DNA from: Lacrimispora sp. BS-2 | GTDB taxonomy: Bacteria; Bacillota; Clostridia; Lachnospirales; Lachnospiraceae | Length of the DNA stretch: 64,000 nucleotides | Direction of reading: 5' to 3' | Assembly: GCF_040207125.1 (NCBI RefSeq) | Contig: NZ_CP157940.1 | Location: 4,278,001 to 4,342,000, forward strand | In this document: piece after piece, positions 36,654 to 45,619 of the stretch | How the letters are laid out: each line of letters opens with the position of its first letter | Numbering within the stretch: the first letter of the stretch is position 1 | The notes under the pieces: model-generated | What the model was told of the DNA's origin: nothing | Databases searched by the model: none | What the model saw: the letters and a program-made list of their open reading frames with translations, nothing else | Translations under genes and position numbers: made by a program

Positions 36654-38090
36654 GTGAATCGGAGGATAAAAGTACTGATTAGCTGCATATTGGTTAGTCA
36701 GATGTTTCTTATGACTGTATTTGGCGCACCGGACTGGCCGTCTGATACAGGCATCCAGGCGGAAGCCGGAATTGTGATAGACGGGGATTCGGGAGCCGTT
36801 ATTTTCGGCCAGAATATCCATGCACCCTATCCGCCGGCCAGCATAACGAAAATTTTGACTGCCCTTATTGTTTTGGAGAACGCAAAACTTGACGACATGG
36901 TGACTTTTTCAAAGGATTCTATTTACAATGTGGAAGAGGGCAGCGGAAATAAATTAAATGTGGATACAGGAGACAAGCTTTCTGTTGAAGACTGTCTTTA
37001 TTCTGTGATTCTCCATTCCTGCAACCAGGCAGCCAATGCCCTTGCAGAGCATGTGGCCGGAAGCAGAGAGGAATTTGTCCGCATGATGAATGACAGGATC
37101 AAAGAGCTTGGCTGTACGGAAAGCCATTTTGACAATCCTTCAGGCCTTAATGGAGATACCCAGTATGTGACTGCCTATGATATGGCGCTCATAGCAAAGG
37201 CGGCTTACAGCAATAAAAAGCTTGTGGAGATCAGCTCTGCGATCAGCTATAATATCCCTCCCACTTCCAATAATCCGGAGGGGCTTACCATTTACAACGA
37301 GCACCGTCTGGTAAAGACCAAGGATCCAAAGAATGAGTTTTATTGTCCTTCGGCAGTGGCCGGAAAGACCGGGTATCTGATTAAGGCCGGAAATACCGTT
37401 GTTACTTATGGGGAGCAGGATGGAAAAAGGCTTATTTCCGTCATTTTAAAGGGAAGCCCAAAACAATATTTTATTGACGGAAAAACTCTTCTGGAATTTG
37501 GTTTCGGCCGTTTTGATAATGTCCCTGTTACAGGAAATGAAACCAGTTATATATCAGGGGAAGATCCTGTTGAAATTAACGGGACATCTTATAAGCCCTC
37601 TGATCTGGAATTGGAACCGGACCGTGTCATAACCCTTCCTAAGGGAGCTGAGTTCTCTCAGGCGGATAAAACTTTGGTGACTGAGCTTCCTAAGGGAAGC
37701 CCCAAAAAGGCGGTTGCCATGATCCAGTATACCTACAATGACAGAAAAGTGGGCCAGGCCTACTTAATGGAAAAGAAAGGTCCAGAGCCAACGAATCAGG
37801 AATCGGAACAGGGAACCACAGATGGAAAATCTGAAGAATCAGAAGCAAATTCAGGAAGCAATAAAAAGTCATCTGGAAAAAAGGGCAGCAGAGTGCTTGC
37901 AGCAGCAGGAATTGCGGCCCTTCTTGGACTGGCAGGCGGCGGAACCGGATTTTTTATTTATATGAAACGGAAAGAGGCCAGAGAGATCGCTCTCCGAAGA
38001 GAAGAGAGAATGCGGCGTTTAAAAGCGGAAGGATCGGAAGAAGCATTTGAGCGGATTTTAAAGCAGCGCCGGAATAAAAAGAGAAAATAA
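36654..38090 (+). CDS. D-alanyl-D-alanine carboxypeptidase (DacF/PBP5-like)
   Basis: Penicillin-binding protein that trims the terminal D-alanine of peptidoglycan stem peptides outside the membrane. 478 residues, GTG start with AGGAGG upstream. A signal sequence (to about residue 25) is followed by the peptidase S11 domain with Ser63 and Lys66 (SITK), the SCN motif (about 120) and KTG (238). A PBP5-type C-terminal domain, a Ser/Glu-rich linker, one membrane helix (LAAAGIAALLGLAGGG) and a strongly basic tail of about 45 residues complete it. The transmembrane anchor replaces the usual amphipathic helix. Confidence 0.93.
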   Translation: MNRRIKVLISCILVSQMFLMTVFGAPDWPSDTGIQAEAGIVIDGDSGAVIFGQNIHAPYPPASITKILTALIVLENAKLDDMVTFSKDSIYNVEEGSGNKLNVDTGDKLSVEDCLYSVILHSCNQAANALAEHVAGSREEFVRMMNDRIKELGCTESHFDNPSGLNGDTQYVTAYDMALIAKAAYSNKKLVEISSAISYNIPPTSNNPEGLTIYNEHRLVKTKDPKNEFYCPSAVAGKTGYLIKAGNTVVTYGEQDGKRLISVILKGSPKQYFIDGKTLLEFGFGRFDNVPVTGNETSYISGEDPVEINGTSYKPSDLELEPDRVITLPKGAEFSQADKTLVTELPKGSPKKAVAMIQYTYNDRKVGQAYLMEKKGPEPTNQESEQGTTDGKSEESEANSGSNKKSSGKKGSRVLAAAGIAALLGLAGGGTGFFIYMKRKEAREIALRREERMRRLKAEGSEEAFERILKQRRNKKRK

Positions 38091-38097
38091 GAAAATG

Positions 38098-38129
38098 AAA
38101 AGGACCAGCTGGGGAAGCTGGTCCTTTTT
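38098..38129 (+). terminator. Terminator of the carboxypeptidase gene
   Basis: AGGACCAGCT pairs with AGCTGGTCCT and is followed by TTTT. From 38130 to 38370 there is no gene, only an AT-rich stretch with a run of eight G at 38183-38190. Confidence 0.85.
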
Positions 38130-38370
38130 CGGAGAAGGTATTTCGTTTCTTATGGGGTGTAGCAAAAACTATATAATGTATTGGGGGGGGTTACATGTAA
38201 TAATATAACTCATTTTTCTGAAAAAGTGTCAACAAACATTTATTAATTTTAAAATTAAAATTGTGCATATTCTCTCTGATTATCCGGACAGTTGTGGAAA
38301 AAACATAGAAATATGGAACGAATACAGGTCTTCCTTGTGCGTTCTCTCTCCGGGCTTTTAAGGGGAATTT

Positions 38371-38399
38371 TTGTAAAATATGCCTTCTTGTGGTAAAAT
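38371..38399 (+). promoter_or_regulatory. Promoter of the sugar kinase transcript
   Basis: TTGTAA (38371-38376), 17-bp spacer, TAAAAT (38394-38399). Confidence 0.55.
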
Positions 38400-38495
38400 A
38401 CATAAAAATAACTTGTGTAATGGTGGGTACAAGTAATAAATTAGTAGTAAGAGGATATTTTAGTTACTCTCATGAAAAAAAAGAGGAACCAGTGT

Positions 38496-38549
38496 ATGAG
38501 ATTTTTTGCAGACACGGCAAACATTGAGGAATTAAAAAGGCGGACATGA
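38496..38549 (+). pseudogene. truncated start of a transaldolase/fructose-6-phosphate aldolase gene
   Basis: ATG with AGAGGA ribosome site encodes 17 residues, [17 protein letters not shown], then stop. This is the characteristic N-terminus of the FSA/TalC-type transaldolase family (about 215 residues), whose proteins begin with M-K/R-F-F-x-D-T-A-N. The rest is missing, and the FGGY kinase starts 16 bp later. Most likely a deletion relic kept in the leader; use as a short upstream ORF cannot be excluded. Confidence 0.6.
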
Positions 38550-38565
38550 GTCAGGAGGGGTTCAA

Positions 38566-40164
38566 ATGATGGATAAACAAATAGGGGCATGTATCAAGGA
38601 AGGGAAAACCGCTCTGGGAATCGAACTTGGTTCCACAAGAATTAAGGCCGTACTGGTAGATGAAAATCACAATCCCATTGCTTCCGGCAGCCATGACTGG
38701 GAAAACCGGTATCTAAATGGTATGTGGACCTACTCCATTCCGGATATATGGGAAGGCGTAAGGGAGAGTTATAGAAAAATGGCAGAGGAGGTCAAGGTGC
38801 GGTACGGGGAAACTCTTACCACGATTGGGGCCATCGGTTTTTCTGCCATGATGCATGGGTATATGGCATTTGACAGGGAAGGAGAGCTGCTGGTGCCCTT
38901 CCGGACCTGGAGGAACACCATGACGGAAGAGGCTTCAAAAAAGCTGACGGAGTTGTTTTCCTTTCAAATTCCCCAGAGATGGAGCGTTGCCCATCTATAC
39001 CAGGCAATCCTTAATAAGGAAGAGCATGTGCCAAAAATTGATTACCTGGTCACCCTGGAAGGCTATATCCACTGGAAGTTAACAGGAGAGCGGGTTCTTG
39101 GCATCGGTGACTGTGCGGGGATGTTTCCTGTGGACAGCGGAACAAAGGATTTTCATAAGCGCATGGTGGAGCAGTTTGATGAGCTGGTCGCTCCCCGGCA
39201 GTTTCCCTGGAAGCTTCGGGATATTATGCCCAGGGTGCTGACAGCAGGAGAGAGGGCAGGAATACTTACTGAGAAAGGAGCAGGGCTTCTTGATGCCAGC
39301 GGGAATTTAAGGCCAGGAATCCCATTATGCCCGCCGGAAGGGGATGCTGGGACAGGGATGACAGCTACCAACAGCGTGGCAAAAAGAACCGGCAATGTAT
39401 CCGCCGGTACCAGTGTATTTGCAATGGTGGTGCTGGAAAAGGAGCTTTCCAGGGCTTATCCGGAAATCGACATAGTGACCACTCCGGCCGGGGATGCGGT
39501 GGCAATGGTTCACTGCAACAATTGTACGTCAGATCTAAATGCCTGGGTTTCCCTGTTTGAAGAATTTGCGGACGCAATGGGAATGAAAATCGACAGGAAT
39601 ACCCTGTTTTCCACTCTTTATCAGAAAGCCCTGGAAGGAGATAAGGATGGGGGAGGAATGCTTTCCTACGGATACTTATCCGGAGAACATATTACTCATT
39701 TTGAAGAAGGGAGGCCTGTGTTTGTCCGGACACCGGAAAGCCGGTTCAATCTTGCAAACTTTATGAGGGTTCACCTTTATACGGCTTTGGGGGCCCTTAA
39801 GATGGGTATGGATATCCTGTTTGAGGAAGGAGTCCGGCTTAATGTGCTTTTGGGCCATGGAGGACTTTTTAAGACCAGGGAAGTGGGACAGAGGATCATG
39901 GCTGCCGCCCTTGGCGTTCCGGTTTCCGTTATGGAGACAGCCGGTGAAGGAGGAGCATGGGGAGCCGCACTTTTGGCCTCCTATATGCTTCATAAGGAGG
40001 AAGGGGAAACCCTGGATCACTATCTGGCTGAAAAGGTATTTAAGGATAAAGAGGCAGCCAGGCTGGAGCCTGATCCGGAGGATGAGGCAGGCTTCCAGGC
40101 CTTTATGGAACGGTACAAAAAAGGGCTTTCTATTGAGCGGGCTGCGGTGGACAGCTTGAAATAA
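38566..40164 (+). CDS. FGGY family carbohydrate kinase
   Basis: Cytoplasmic sugar kinase of the FGGY family (xylulokinase, ribulokinase, glycerol kinase relatives), 532 residues. It has the two-domain ASKHA fold: [17 protein letters not shown] at the N-terminus, the [15 protein letters not shown] phosphate region, and [15 protein letters not shown] with [14 protein letters not shown] near the C-terminus. CAGGAGGGG precedes a double ATG; the first is used here. The relic of a transaldolase-like gene just upstream suggests a former pentose or ketose pathway operon. The sugar is not determined. Confidence 0.9.
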   Translation: MMDKQIGACIKEGKTALGIELGSTRIKAVLVDENHNPIASGSHDWENRYLNGMWTYSIPDIWEGVRESYRKMAEEVKVRYGETLTTIGAIGFSAMMHGYMAFDREGELLVPFRTWRNTMTEEASKKLTELFSFQIPQRWSVAHLYQAILNKEEHVPKIDYLVTLEGYIHWKLTGERVLGIGDCAGMFPVDSGTKDFHKRMVEQFDELVAPRQFPWKLRDIMPRVLTAGERAGILTEKGAGLLDASGNLRPGIPLCPPEGDAGTGMTATNSVAKRTGNVSAGTSVFAMVVLEKELSRAYPEIDIVTTPAGDAVAMVHCNNCTSDLNAWVSLFEEFADAMGMKIDRNTLFSTLYQKALEGDKDGGGMLSYGYLSGEHITHFEEGRPVFVRTPESRFNLANFMRVHLYTALGALKMGMDILFEEGVRLNVLLGHGGLFKTREVGQRIMAAALGVPVSVMETAGEGGAWGAALLASYMLHKEEGETLDHYLAEKVFKDKEAARLEPDPEDEAGFQAFMERYKKGLSIERAAVDSLK

Positions 40165-40192
40165 TCCGGGAATCCTGCAAAAATCGGTGGAT

Positions 40193-41506
40193 TTAGAGGG
40201 AAACGGACCGGAGTTTTCCCATGTAAAAAACGCATCCCAGGATCAGGATCCCGGAAAGAAGGAAGAGCAGCTGCATTCCGGTTATGGGAACTCCCCCTAT
40301 TTCCAGGGAAGGAAAAACCCTGAGAAGAAAGGCTCCAAGCAGAGTGGAAAGAAAGCCGCAAAGCCCTGCATAGGAGGAATTGGAGCTGACATAAAGCACC
40401 CGCTTATCCGCAGGGGCATAATGATACTGAAGGTTAAAGACGGATATGGCAATGCCTCCCCAGGCAGCGCCGGACAATGCCTGTAAGACAGGTTGAAGGG
40501 TGTAGCAGGTGTCAGGAGTCATGAAAAGCCAGCTGGCATGGACAAGGCCCAGCATTCCCATGGAACAGCGGGCTGCTAAAAGCCAGGAGGATGCATCGGC
40601 TAGGCGTCCCCATAGCCAGGCCGCCAGGACACGGACGGTCGAGGAGATGAGGCCTAAAAAGGTAATGTATGTATAATTCAGTTTAAGTCCTGTGACCATG
40701 TAGACGCTGAAAAAAGGACCTGCGATCTGAAGGGCCAGGTTCCAGAACATATAGGTGAGCATGACCTTCCGGTACTCTTTATCAGCTAATGGCTTCCATA
40801 AAGCATCCTGAAGCTTTTGGCGGTGGGGAATGCTTTCCGGTTCACTGATGGAGGAAAGGCACCAGAAGTCCGTACAGGCGATGAAAAAGACTACGGTCCC
40901 GACCACAAGAAAACCGGTCTGTTCCATGGAAGAGCTGCGGAACCGGTCCATGACCCAGCCCATGATCAGGCTTAAAATGGTGGAAAAGGCAAAAGCAAAC
41001 GAATCCTTTTTCCCCAGATAATTCCCTCTCATGTGCTGGGGAACCAGCTGCAGAATCCAGTTCCCGGTCCCGGTTCCGATAAAGGCTCCAAAAAAATGGG
41101 CCGCTCCATAGATGCTGATTGCCGCTGCCAGGCGGAGTCCTGGAGTTTTTATATACAGGGGCACAAAAAAGACCGAGGCCAGAAGAAGCCTGTGGATAAA
41201 TGAAAAACTGGAAATCAGGCATTTTTTCCGGCAGAGGCTTTCCAGAAGGATGGAGGAAAACATCTGAAGAGTGCAAAGAAGGACCGGGATGGAACCGATA
41301 ATCCCGTTTATGGAATCAGTGGCTCCCAGTGAATTGGCATAACCGGAGAGGAATGCTCCGGTGGTCAGTGTAACAATTCCGTTGGCACAGCAGCCCTCTG
41401 CAATAAAGAGTCTTCTGCCTTTGGAAAAATCTGCTTCTGTCATGGCGGTTCCGCTAAAATAGGTGCGGGACACTTTTTCTTTTAAGAGTAATACAGCTTC
41501 TATCAT
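40193..41506 (-). CDS. MFS transporter
   Basis: Major facilitator superfamily permease with about twelve helices, 437 residues. Typical features are the loop with HMRGNYLGKKDSF after helix 4 and a basic central loop (SISEPESIPHRQKLQDA). The start is uncertain: ATG at 41506 and ATG 21 codons further in both lack a strong ribosome site, and an upstream TTG at 41533 sits directly on a Shine-Dalgarno-like sequence. It is convergent with the sugar kinase gene and divergent from an AraC regulator, which may control it. The substrate is unknown. Confidence 0.85.
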   Translation of the reverse strand: MIEAVLLLKEKVSRTYFSGTAMTEADFSKGRRLFIAEGCCANGIVTLTTGAFLSGYANSLGATDSINGIIGSIPVLLCTLQMFSSILLESLCRKKCLISSFSFIHRLLLASVFFVPLYIKTPGLRLAAAISIYGAAHFFGAFIGTGTGNWILQLVPQHMRGNYLGKKDSFAFAFSTILSLIMGWVMDRFRSSSMEQTGFLVVGTVVFFIACTDFWCLSSISEPESIPHRQKLQDALWKPLADKEYRKVMLTYMFWNLALQIAGPFFSVYMVTGLKLNYTYITFLGLISSTVRVLAAWLWGRLADASSWLLAARCSMGMLGLVHASWLFMTPDTCYTLQPVLQALSGAAWGGIAISVFNLQYHYAPADKRVLYVSSNSSYAGLCGFLSTLLGAFLLRVFPSLEIGGVPITGMQLLFLLSGILILGCVFYMGKLRSVSL

Positions 41507-41676
41507 CGAACTTCTGCGGCATAACTGCCACAATCCCCTTTTCTTTTTGTTAGATATCTGATATTCTTTTTTTAAAGGTTTTTCTTCTTTCTATATTGCC
41601 AGTATAATGGAAGGGATACAAGAGGAAAAAGAAGCGAAAAACTGGAGGATTCCGACTGGGGTGACAGGAGGTTGCG

Positions 41677-42492
41677 ATGGAACATTACTTAAATTTAAAG
41701 GCTGTGCTTCCGGTGAGGGCGTTAAATGCAGGGTATCTGACGACTGGAGGCAGGGGACGCCATGCGGACCGGGTCATGGATTCCTTTGAAATCATCTATG
41801 TAAATTCCGGAATCCTGGGAATTGCCGAAGAGGACGTAACGTATAACGTGGAGGAAGGGGAAGCGCTGATCCTGTTTCCTGGAAGGCATCACTGGGGGAC
41901 AAGGGAGTTTGAGGAAGATTTGAATTTTTACTGGCTTCATTTTCACCTGGAAGAGGAGGCGGTGAGGCTAGGACGGGATATTATGTCCCTGCCCCAGCTC
42001 ATCCGCATCAGAAAGCCAGAGCAGTTTGAGGAACTTTTCCGCCGTTTCATCAAGCGGCAGAATGTCTGCCGGGATGACCGGACCATTTTAAATCTGGTGC
42101 TTTTAGAGCTGCTGTGTGAGCTCAGCGATTCCCTTTCTCCAATGGAAGTGAACGGTCAGAAAGTGCTTTTGGCAAACCAGGCGGGGCAGTATATCAGAAA
42201 TCATTTTGAAGAGCCTTTATCCTCTTCCATACTGGCTGATAAGCTGGATTGCAGCCCGGACTATCTGGGACGTGTCTACAATGCGGTTTATGGGAAGACG
42301 CTTACAGAGGGGATCCATGAGGCACGGCTTAATAAGGCATGCAGAATGCTCATAGAGACAAACTTAACAGGGAATGAGATCGCTTATCAGTGCGGATATC
42401 ATGATGTGGATTATTTCAGAAGAATCTTTAAACGGTATATGGGAATAACGCCAAAGGAATACCGCCAGACCTACCGTCTGGTGGGAAGATAA
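41677..42492 (+). CDS. AraC family transcriptional regulator
   Basis: Ligand-responsive regulator, 271 residues. N-terminal cupin (about 10-130, with EEGEALILFPGRHHWG) and C-terminal double helix-turn-helix AraC domain (about 170-265), including LADKLDCSPDYLGRVYN and the second recognition part CGYHDVDYFRRIFKRYMG then TPKEYR. ACAGGAGG precedes the ATG. It is divergent from the MFS transporter, a usual arrangement for a local activator of sugar uptake. Confidence 0.93.
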   Translation: MEHYLNLKAVLPVRALNAGYLTTGGRGRHADRVMDSFEIIYVNSGILGIAEEDVTYNVEEGEALILFPGRHHWGTREFEEDLNFYWLHFHLEEEAVRLGRDIMSLPQLIRIRKPEQFEELFRRFIKRQNVCRDDRTILNLVLLELLCELSDSLSPMEVNGQKVLLANQAGQYIRNHFEEPLSSSILADKLDCSPDYLGRVYNAVYGKTLTEGIHEARLNKACRMLIETNLTGNEIAYQCGYHDVDYFRRIFKRYMGITPKEYRQTYRLVGR

Positions 42493-42497
42493 AAAAT

Positions 42498-42540
42498 GCG
42501 GCAGGGGAGGGAAGCTCACCTTGCCGCTTTTCTGTATTCT
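42498..42540. terminator. Terminator between two convergent AraC genes
   Basis: GCGGCA pairs with TGCCGC, with an inner GAGG/CCT part, followed by TTTTCTG on the plus strand. Confidence 0.6.
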
Positions 42541-43361
42541 CCGGGAGAAGTACCGGTTTGTTTTTTAAAGATCCGGCTGAAGTATAAGGGATTGTCATAG
42601 CCGACAATGCTGCCGATCTCTCCGATGCCGTAATCAGTGCTTTCAAGCAGCTCCTGGGCTTTTTTTACACGAATGGAAGTTAAATATTTGCGGGGAGGCA
42701 TTCCTGTATACTGCTTAAAGCTGCGGATAAACCAGCAGGTGCTCATATGGAGCTTTCCGGCATAATGCTCAATTTCAATGTCCGTGGAAAAATTTTCATG
42801 AAAGTAATGGACCGCTTTTTCCATTTCCTTCTGGATCTCTGTTTTTTGAAATCCTCCTTCTTGTCTTTGCCGCTTTAAAAGAAGGAAAAGCTGCCTTAGA
42901 TGAAGGGAGGTCAATTCTTCGAAACAGGGGCGGAGGAGCTGGAGTTCCCGGATTATGGTAAGAAATATTTCCTGGTATTTGGAAGAAACACCGGTGTATA
43001 GGATATGGCTGTCATCAAAGCCTGCCTGCAGGGCGAGAATTCCGGCTTCTTTGCCTGTGAAATGAAGCCAGAATACCTCTGGCTTATCTTCCAGATAATA
43101 GGCATACTGCTGAGGCTCGTCAGGCTTATAAAGCACCATGTTTCCGGCGGAGACCTCCATGGTCTTCTTTTGGAAGGTAAACCATGCTTTTCCTGATGAG
43201 ATGTATAAAATCTGGTAATCAGGGCGACCCAAGGGCCGTATGGTGGACATGACGGGACGGGTGAGCAGACGGTAGACGCCGCCGCAGTTTGTCCTTAGAG
43301 GAAGAGTGCTGTCTTCCAGTTCCTCGTCTGTTAGGTTCATGTAGCCTGTGTTGGTGTACAT
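42516..43361 (-). CDS. AraC family transcriptional regulator, likely lacZ activator
   Basis: 281 residues: N-terminal cupin-like ligand domain (ILYISSGKAWFTFQ, NMVLYKPDEPQQYAYY) and C-terminal AraC DNA-binding domain (about 180-278: AGKLHMSTCWFIRSFKQYTG, then VGYDNPLYFSRIFKKQTG). An AAAGGAA ribosome site precedes the ATG. The gene is oriented away from lacZ (48316), and both flanks carry the same 25-bp element with two TTTGTSYA half-sites, so it is probably the lac regulator, now separated from its target by the island. This is inference from context. Confidence 0.9.
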   Translation of the reverse strand: MYTNTGYMNLTDEELEDSTLPLRTNCGGVYRLLTRPVMSTIRPLGRPDYQILYISSGKAWFTFQKKTMEVSAGNMVLYKPDEPQQYAYYLEDKPEVFWLHFTGKEAGILALQAGFDDSHILYTGVSSKYQEIFLTIIRELQLLRPCFEELTSLHLRQLFLLLKRQRQEGGFQKTEIQKEMEKAVHYFHENFSTDIEIEHYAGKLHMSTCWFIRSFKQYTGMPPRKYLTSIRVKKAQELLESTDYGIGEIGSIVGYDNPLYFSRIFKKQTGTSPGEYRKAAR

Positions 43362-43403
43362 TTATGGATTCCTTTTTCTTTGTTTATGGGGAGGAGGGCT
43401 GTA

Positions 43404-43534
43404 ACTTGAATCCTCAGGATTCGCCCACTCACGGGCTTTTGCTGTATGAAACAGGACAAAGGAAAATTTACTTATGTGCGGGCACAACGAAAATTTTTCT
43501 TTGTCCTGTTTCGTACTGCGCATTGCTTTCGTGA
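43404..43534 (-). repeat. Structured dispersed repeat, copy B
   Basis: Reverse-strand copy of the element at 16826-16960. On the minus strand it reads CACGAAAGCAATGCGCAGTACG, here given as its first part CACGAAAGCAATG, then GAAACAGGACAAAG paired with CTTTGTCCTGTTTC (14 bp), the same tip GTTGTGCC-GCACATAAG, GCCCGTGAG, and a second palindrome GAATCCTGAGGATTC. Stem bases differ from copy A in matched pairs. It lies seven bases outside the island boundary repeat. Confidence 0.85.
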
Positions 43535-43540
43535 ACATTA

Positions 43541-43565
43541 TATCATTTTGTGCATGCTTTGTCTA
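43541..43565. repeat. Left 25-bp direct repeat of the araC-lacZ island
   Basis: TATCATTTTGTGCATGCTTT plus GTCTA; matches 48223-48247 in 24 of 25 bases and in the same orientation. It contains TTTGTGCA and TTTGTCTA half-sites 11 bp apart. It may be an attachment-site duplication or an AraC operator pair. Confidence 0.7.
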
Positions 43566-43584
43566 TTTTGATAATACCCTTTAT

Positions 43585-43712
43585 TTAAGCGCGTTTGAAG
43601 GGGATGATTTTATTGTTTGACTGCATTTTGACTGCATCATAATAAGTTTCCAATTTATCAATTTCCACATCCGCATAACCAAACTTGTATGTGGCGGGTA
43701 GATGTTGTGAAA
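43585..43712 (-). pseudogene. possible 3' remnant of an integrase-like gene
   Basis: On the minus strand an open stretch without start codon encodes TYKFGYADVEIDKLETYY, then DAVKMQSNNKIIPFKRA and stop. The DAVKMQS ending recurs at the other side of the island (HAVKMQS, 48069-48160). The family call is a guess from position and from memory of clostridial integrase tails. Confidence 0.3.
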
Positions 43713-43802
43713 ATACATACCAGCAGTATCCAAAAAAAGATTATCAAAGTATGAATCTGGCGGAGAAAATTGGAGAGCTGGAAGCTTGTGAGGGGGATTG
43801 AT

Positions 43803-44177
43803 ATGGCAGATCAGAATGAAATGGAGAAGATCGTCACTCCTATGATGGAGCATGTGTGTGATCACTTGTGCCGGTTTCCGTTAGAGATTGAGTATGAGGA
43901 CGATTTGGGAGAATGTTGTGCTAATTGCAGGATGTGCAATTATGTAGGGGATATCCGGAATACATACAACGCTGCCAGCCAACTTCAGAACGCGGCAGGG
44001 ATAGTCAGGAATGAACTTATGAAGAAAGAGGATTGGTACGATGCGCTGGTGGCTTCGATCCATGGTTATTTTTATGAAATGGATAAGGCAATGGCCCCTT
44101 GTGAAGTGGCAAAGGGACTAGCGGACCGGATTGTTGGAATTAAGCCGGTGGGGATCACTATTTCTTTAAATATTTGA
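43803..44177 (+). CDS. phage-like Cys-cluster protein of unknown function
   Basis: 124 residues. The first half has VCDHLCRFP and CCANCRMCNYVGDIRNTYN, a cysteine-rich pattern seen in small hypothetical proteins of clostridial prophages; the second half (MKKEDWYDALVASIHGYF, EVAKGLADRIVGI) resembles another small phage protein. ATG at 43803 has AGGGGG upstream and lies two bases after the stop of an open stretch ending KIGELEACEGD, itself probably the tail of a lost gene. Function unknown; a prophage relic is likely. Confidence 0.6.
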   Translation: MADQNEMEKIVTPMMEHVCDHLCRFPLEIEYEDDLGECCANCRMCNYVGDIRNTYNAASQLQNAAGIVRNELMKKEDWYDALVASIHGYFYEMDKAMAPCEVAKGLADRIVGIKPVGITISLNI

Positions 44178-44399
44178 TGCAGCATAAAATTACCAGAATA
44201 CAAGCAATGAATTTTAGAACTTCAGATATATAAATAAGCGATGGTAAAAATTGTATAAAGTAAATTGGCAAATTTCTCAATATGGAACACCTCATTTTAT
44301 TTTATAACTAAATTATATTATAAATAATTTAAAACAATAGTAGGTTAATTATTAAGATTATTTACAAAATTAGTATTTTCATCAGAAGGAAGGAGAATC

Positions 44400-44726
44400 A
44401 TGTACGGTAATACAGGTGAGAGGTATGTACAGATAAAAAAATTATACCGGGATGGACTGTCGATAGATAAAGTGGGTGAGGAATTTAAAATCGGAGAATA
44501 TTATTCTACTCCTCATGGATTCACGGCATTAAACCATGGTGGATGTCTTATCTATGTCCCGGATGGGATCTTTGAAGAACACTTTGTAAAATGGGAAGTA
44601 TATAAGCAATTTTATTGCCTAGGAGATAAAATTTGTATAAATGCAAATGGGAATCTTGGCGAGTACAGTATTGAGGGAATAGATGGAGACGGATACTATG
44701 TCACTTTGAGGTTGGAACGAGATTAA
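44400..44726 (+). CDS. hypothetical protein
   Basis: 108 residues, soluble, no signal peptide. AAGGAAGGAG upstream of the ATG is a strong ribosome site. It looks like two parts: KKLYRDGLSIDKVGEEFKIG, which could be a small helical motif, and a beta-rich end with GEYSIEGIDGDGYYVTLRL. I do not recognise a family. The 220 bp before it are AT-rich with no clear feature. Confidence 0.55.
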   Translation: MYGNTGERYVQIKKLYRDGLSIDKVGEEFKIGEYYSTPHGFTALNHGGCLIYVPDGIFEEHFVKWEVYKQFYCLGDKICINANGNLGEYSIEGIDGDGYYVTLRLERD

Positions 44727-44786
44727 CAAAACTGAAATTTTATTGTTTTCTAAAACATTATAATGTTGAATCACGGGGCTACAAAG

Positions 44787-44822
44787 AAAAATGCCCTCAA
44801 GATTAATATGAGGACATTTTTC
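44787..44822 (+). terminator. Terminator after the hypothetical gene
   Basis: AAAAATG-c-CCTCA pairs with TGAGG-a-CATTTTT; T tract on both strands. The rest of 44823-45066 is AT-rich with no gene seen. Confidence 0.7.
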
Positions 44823-45066
44823 TAACTAAGGTTTAAGCAGTCAACAATACTTCATTAACAACCTATTGTTATTTCCGCATTGCCATCCATAGCTTGACAC
44901 CTCCGTCTATAATGATGTGTTTTTTGATGAACACAATATTATTATGAGCATAATCTATAAAAATATTATGGTAATAAACAGTAAATAAAAAATGAAGAAG
45001 TAGGCTAAAGGAAGTGGTTAAACCAGTAACTTAGGATTTCCCGGAGTACCGGGAGAAAGGGTAAAT

Positions 45067-45432
45067 ATGAAAAAAATTAAGATGCAGACCAAGATTATTC
45101 GGAGTGGGCAAGTTATTGAAGAAACATATGAAATCGACAACTCAGTATCGGAAAAGGTATATGCTGAAAATCTAATAAACAACTTCAATTCAACATTGTG
45201 GCCCAACGAAAGCCCAAGAGAATTACTCAGCGTTATTGTTATTGAGGAAAACGGAGAGAGTAGAAAGGAACACTCATGGGAGAAACAGAACCTTGTGACC
45301 ATTCGAAGGGCTGGACAGTTGTATGATACTTATAAATGTACATATTGCGGGATTACCGCAAAGCGGTATGGCGTAGGCCAGATAGTACACGATAAGAGAT
45401 ATTCGGCTGAAAAGTACAAATATTGTAAGTGA
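45067..45432 (+). CDS. hypothetical protein with C-terminal zinc-ribbon half
   Basis: 121 residues. The N-terminal part is charged and unrecognised; the C-terminal part YKCTYCGITAKRYGVGQIV and a final YKYCK look like a zinc ribbon that ends just after its third cysteine, so the protein may be truncated. GAAAGGG precedes the ATG. Similar Cys tails occur in phage and island proteins. The next 55 bp lead into another zinc-ribbon fragment. Confidence 0.55.
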   Translation: MKKIKMQTKIIRSGQVIEETYEIDNSVSEKVYAENLINNFNSTLWPNESPRELLSVIVIEENGESRKEHSWEKQNLVTIRRAGQLYDTYKCTYCGITAKRYGVGQIVHDKRYSAEKYKYCK

Positions 45433-45488
45433 CAAAACTGAGAGTTGCCCGGCGAACTTGGAATTGCTTTTTTCTGTTCACAATAGAC

Positions 45489-45587
45489 TTTTCAGTGCAC
45501 AGGAACAGGTCCCTGTACCAAATGCGGAGAAAATATAGACTGGGGACAGAAGATACAGTATGCCGGGCGTGTTTACTGGAATTAGGA
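45489..45587 (+). pseudogene. zinc-ribbon gene fragment
   Basis: Open stretch with no start codon: FQCTGTGPCTKCGENIDWG, then QKIQYAGRVYWN and stop. The CTGTGPCTKCG pattern is a clear zinc-ribbon tail. It appears to be the end of a gene whose front is lost. Confidence 0.35.
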
Positions 45588-45619
45588 TTAATACTCTGAC
45601 ACTATGTCATATTGATGGA

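Noticed and set aside
38183..38190. Run of eight G as a phase-variation tract
   Set aside because: It lies about 180 bp before the nearest promoter, outside any coding region or promoter spacer, so slippage would have no obvious effect.
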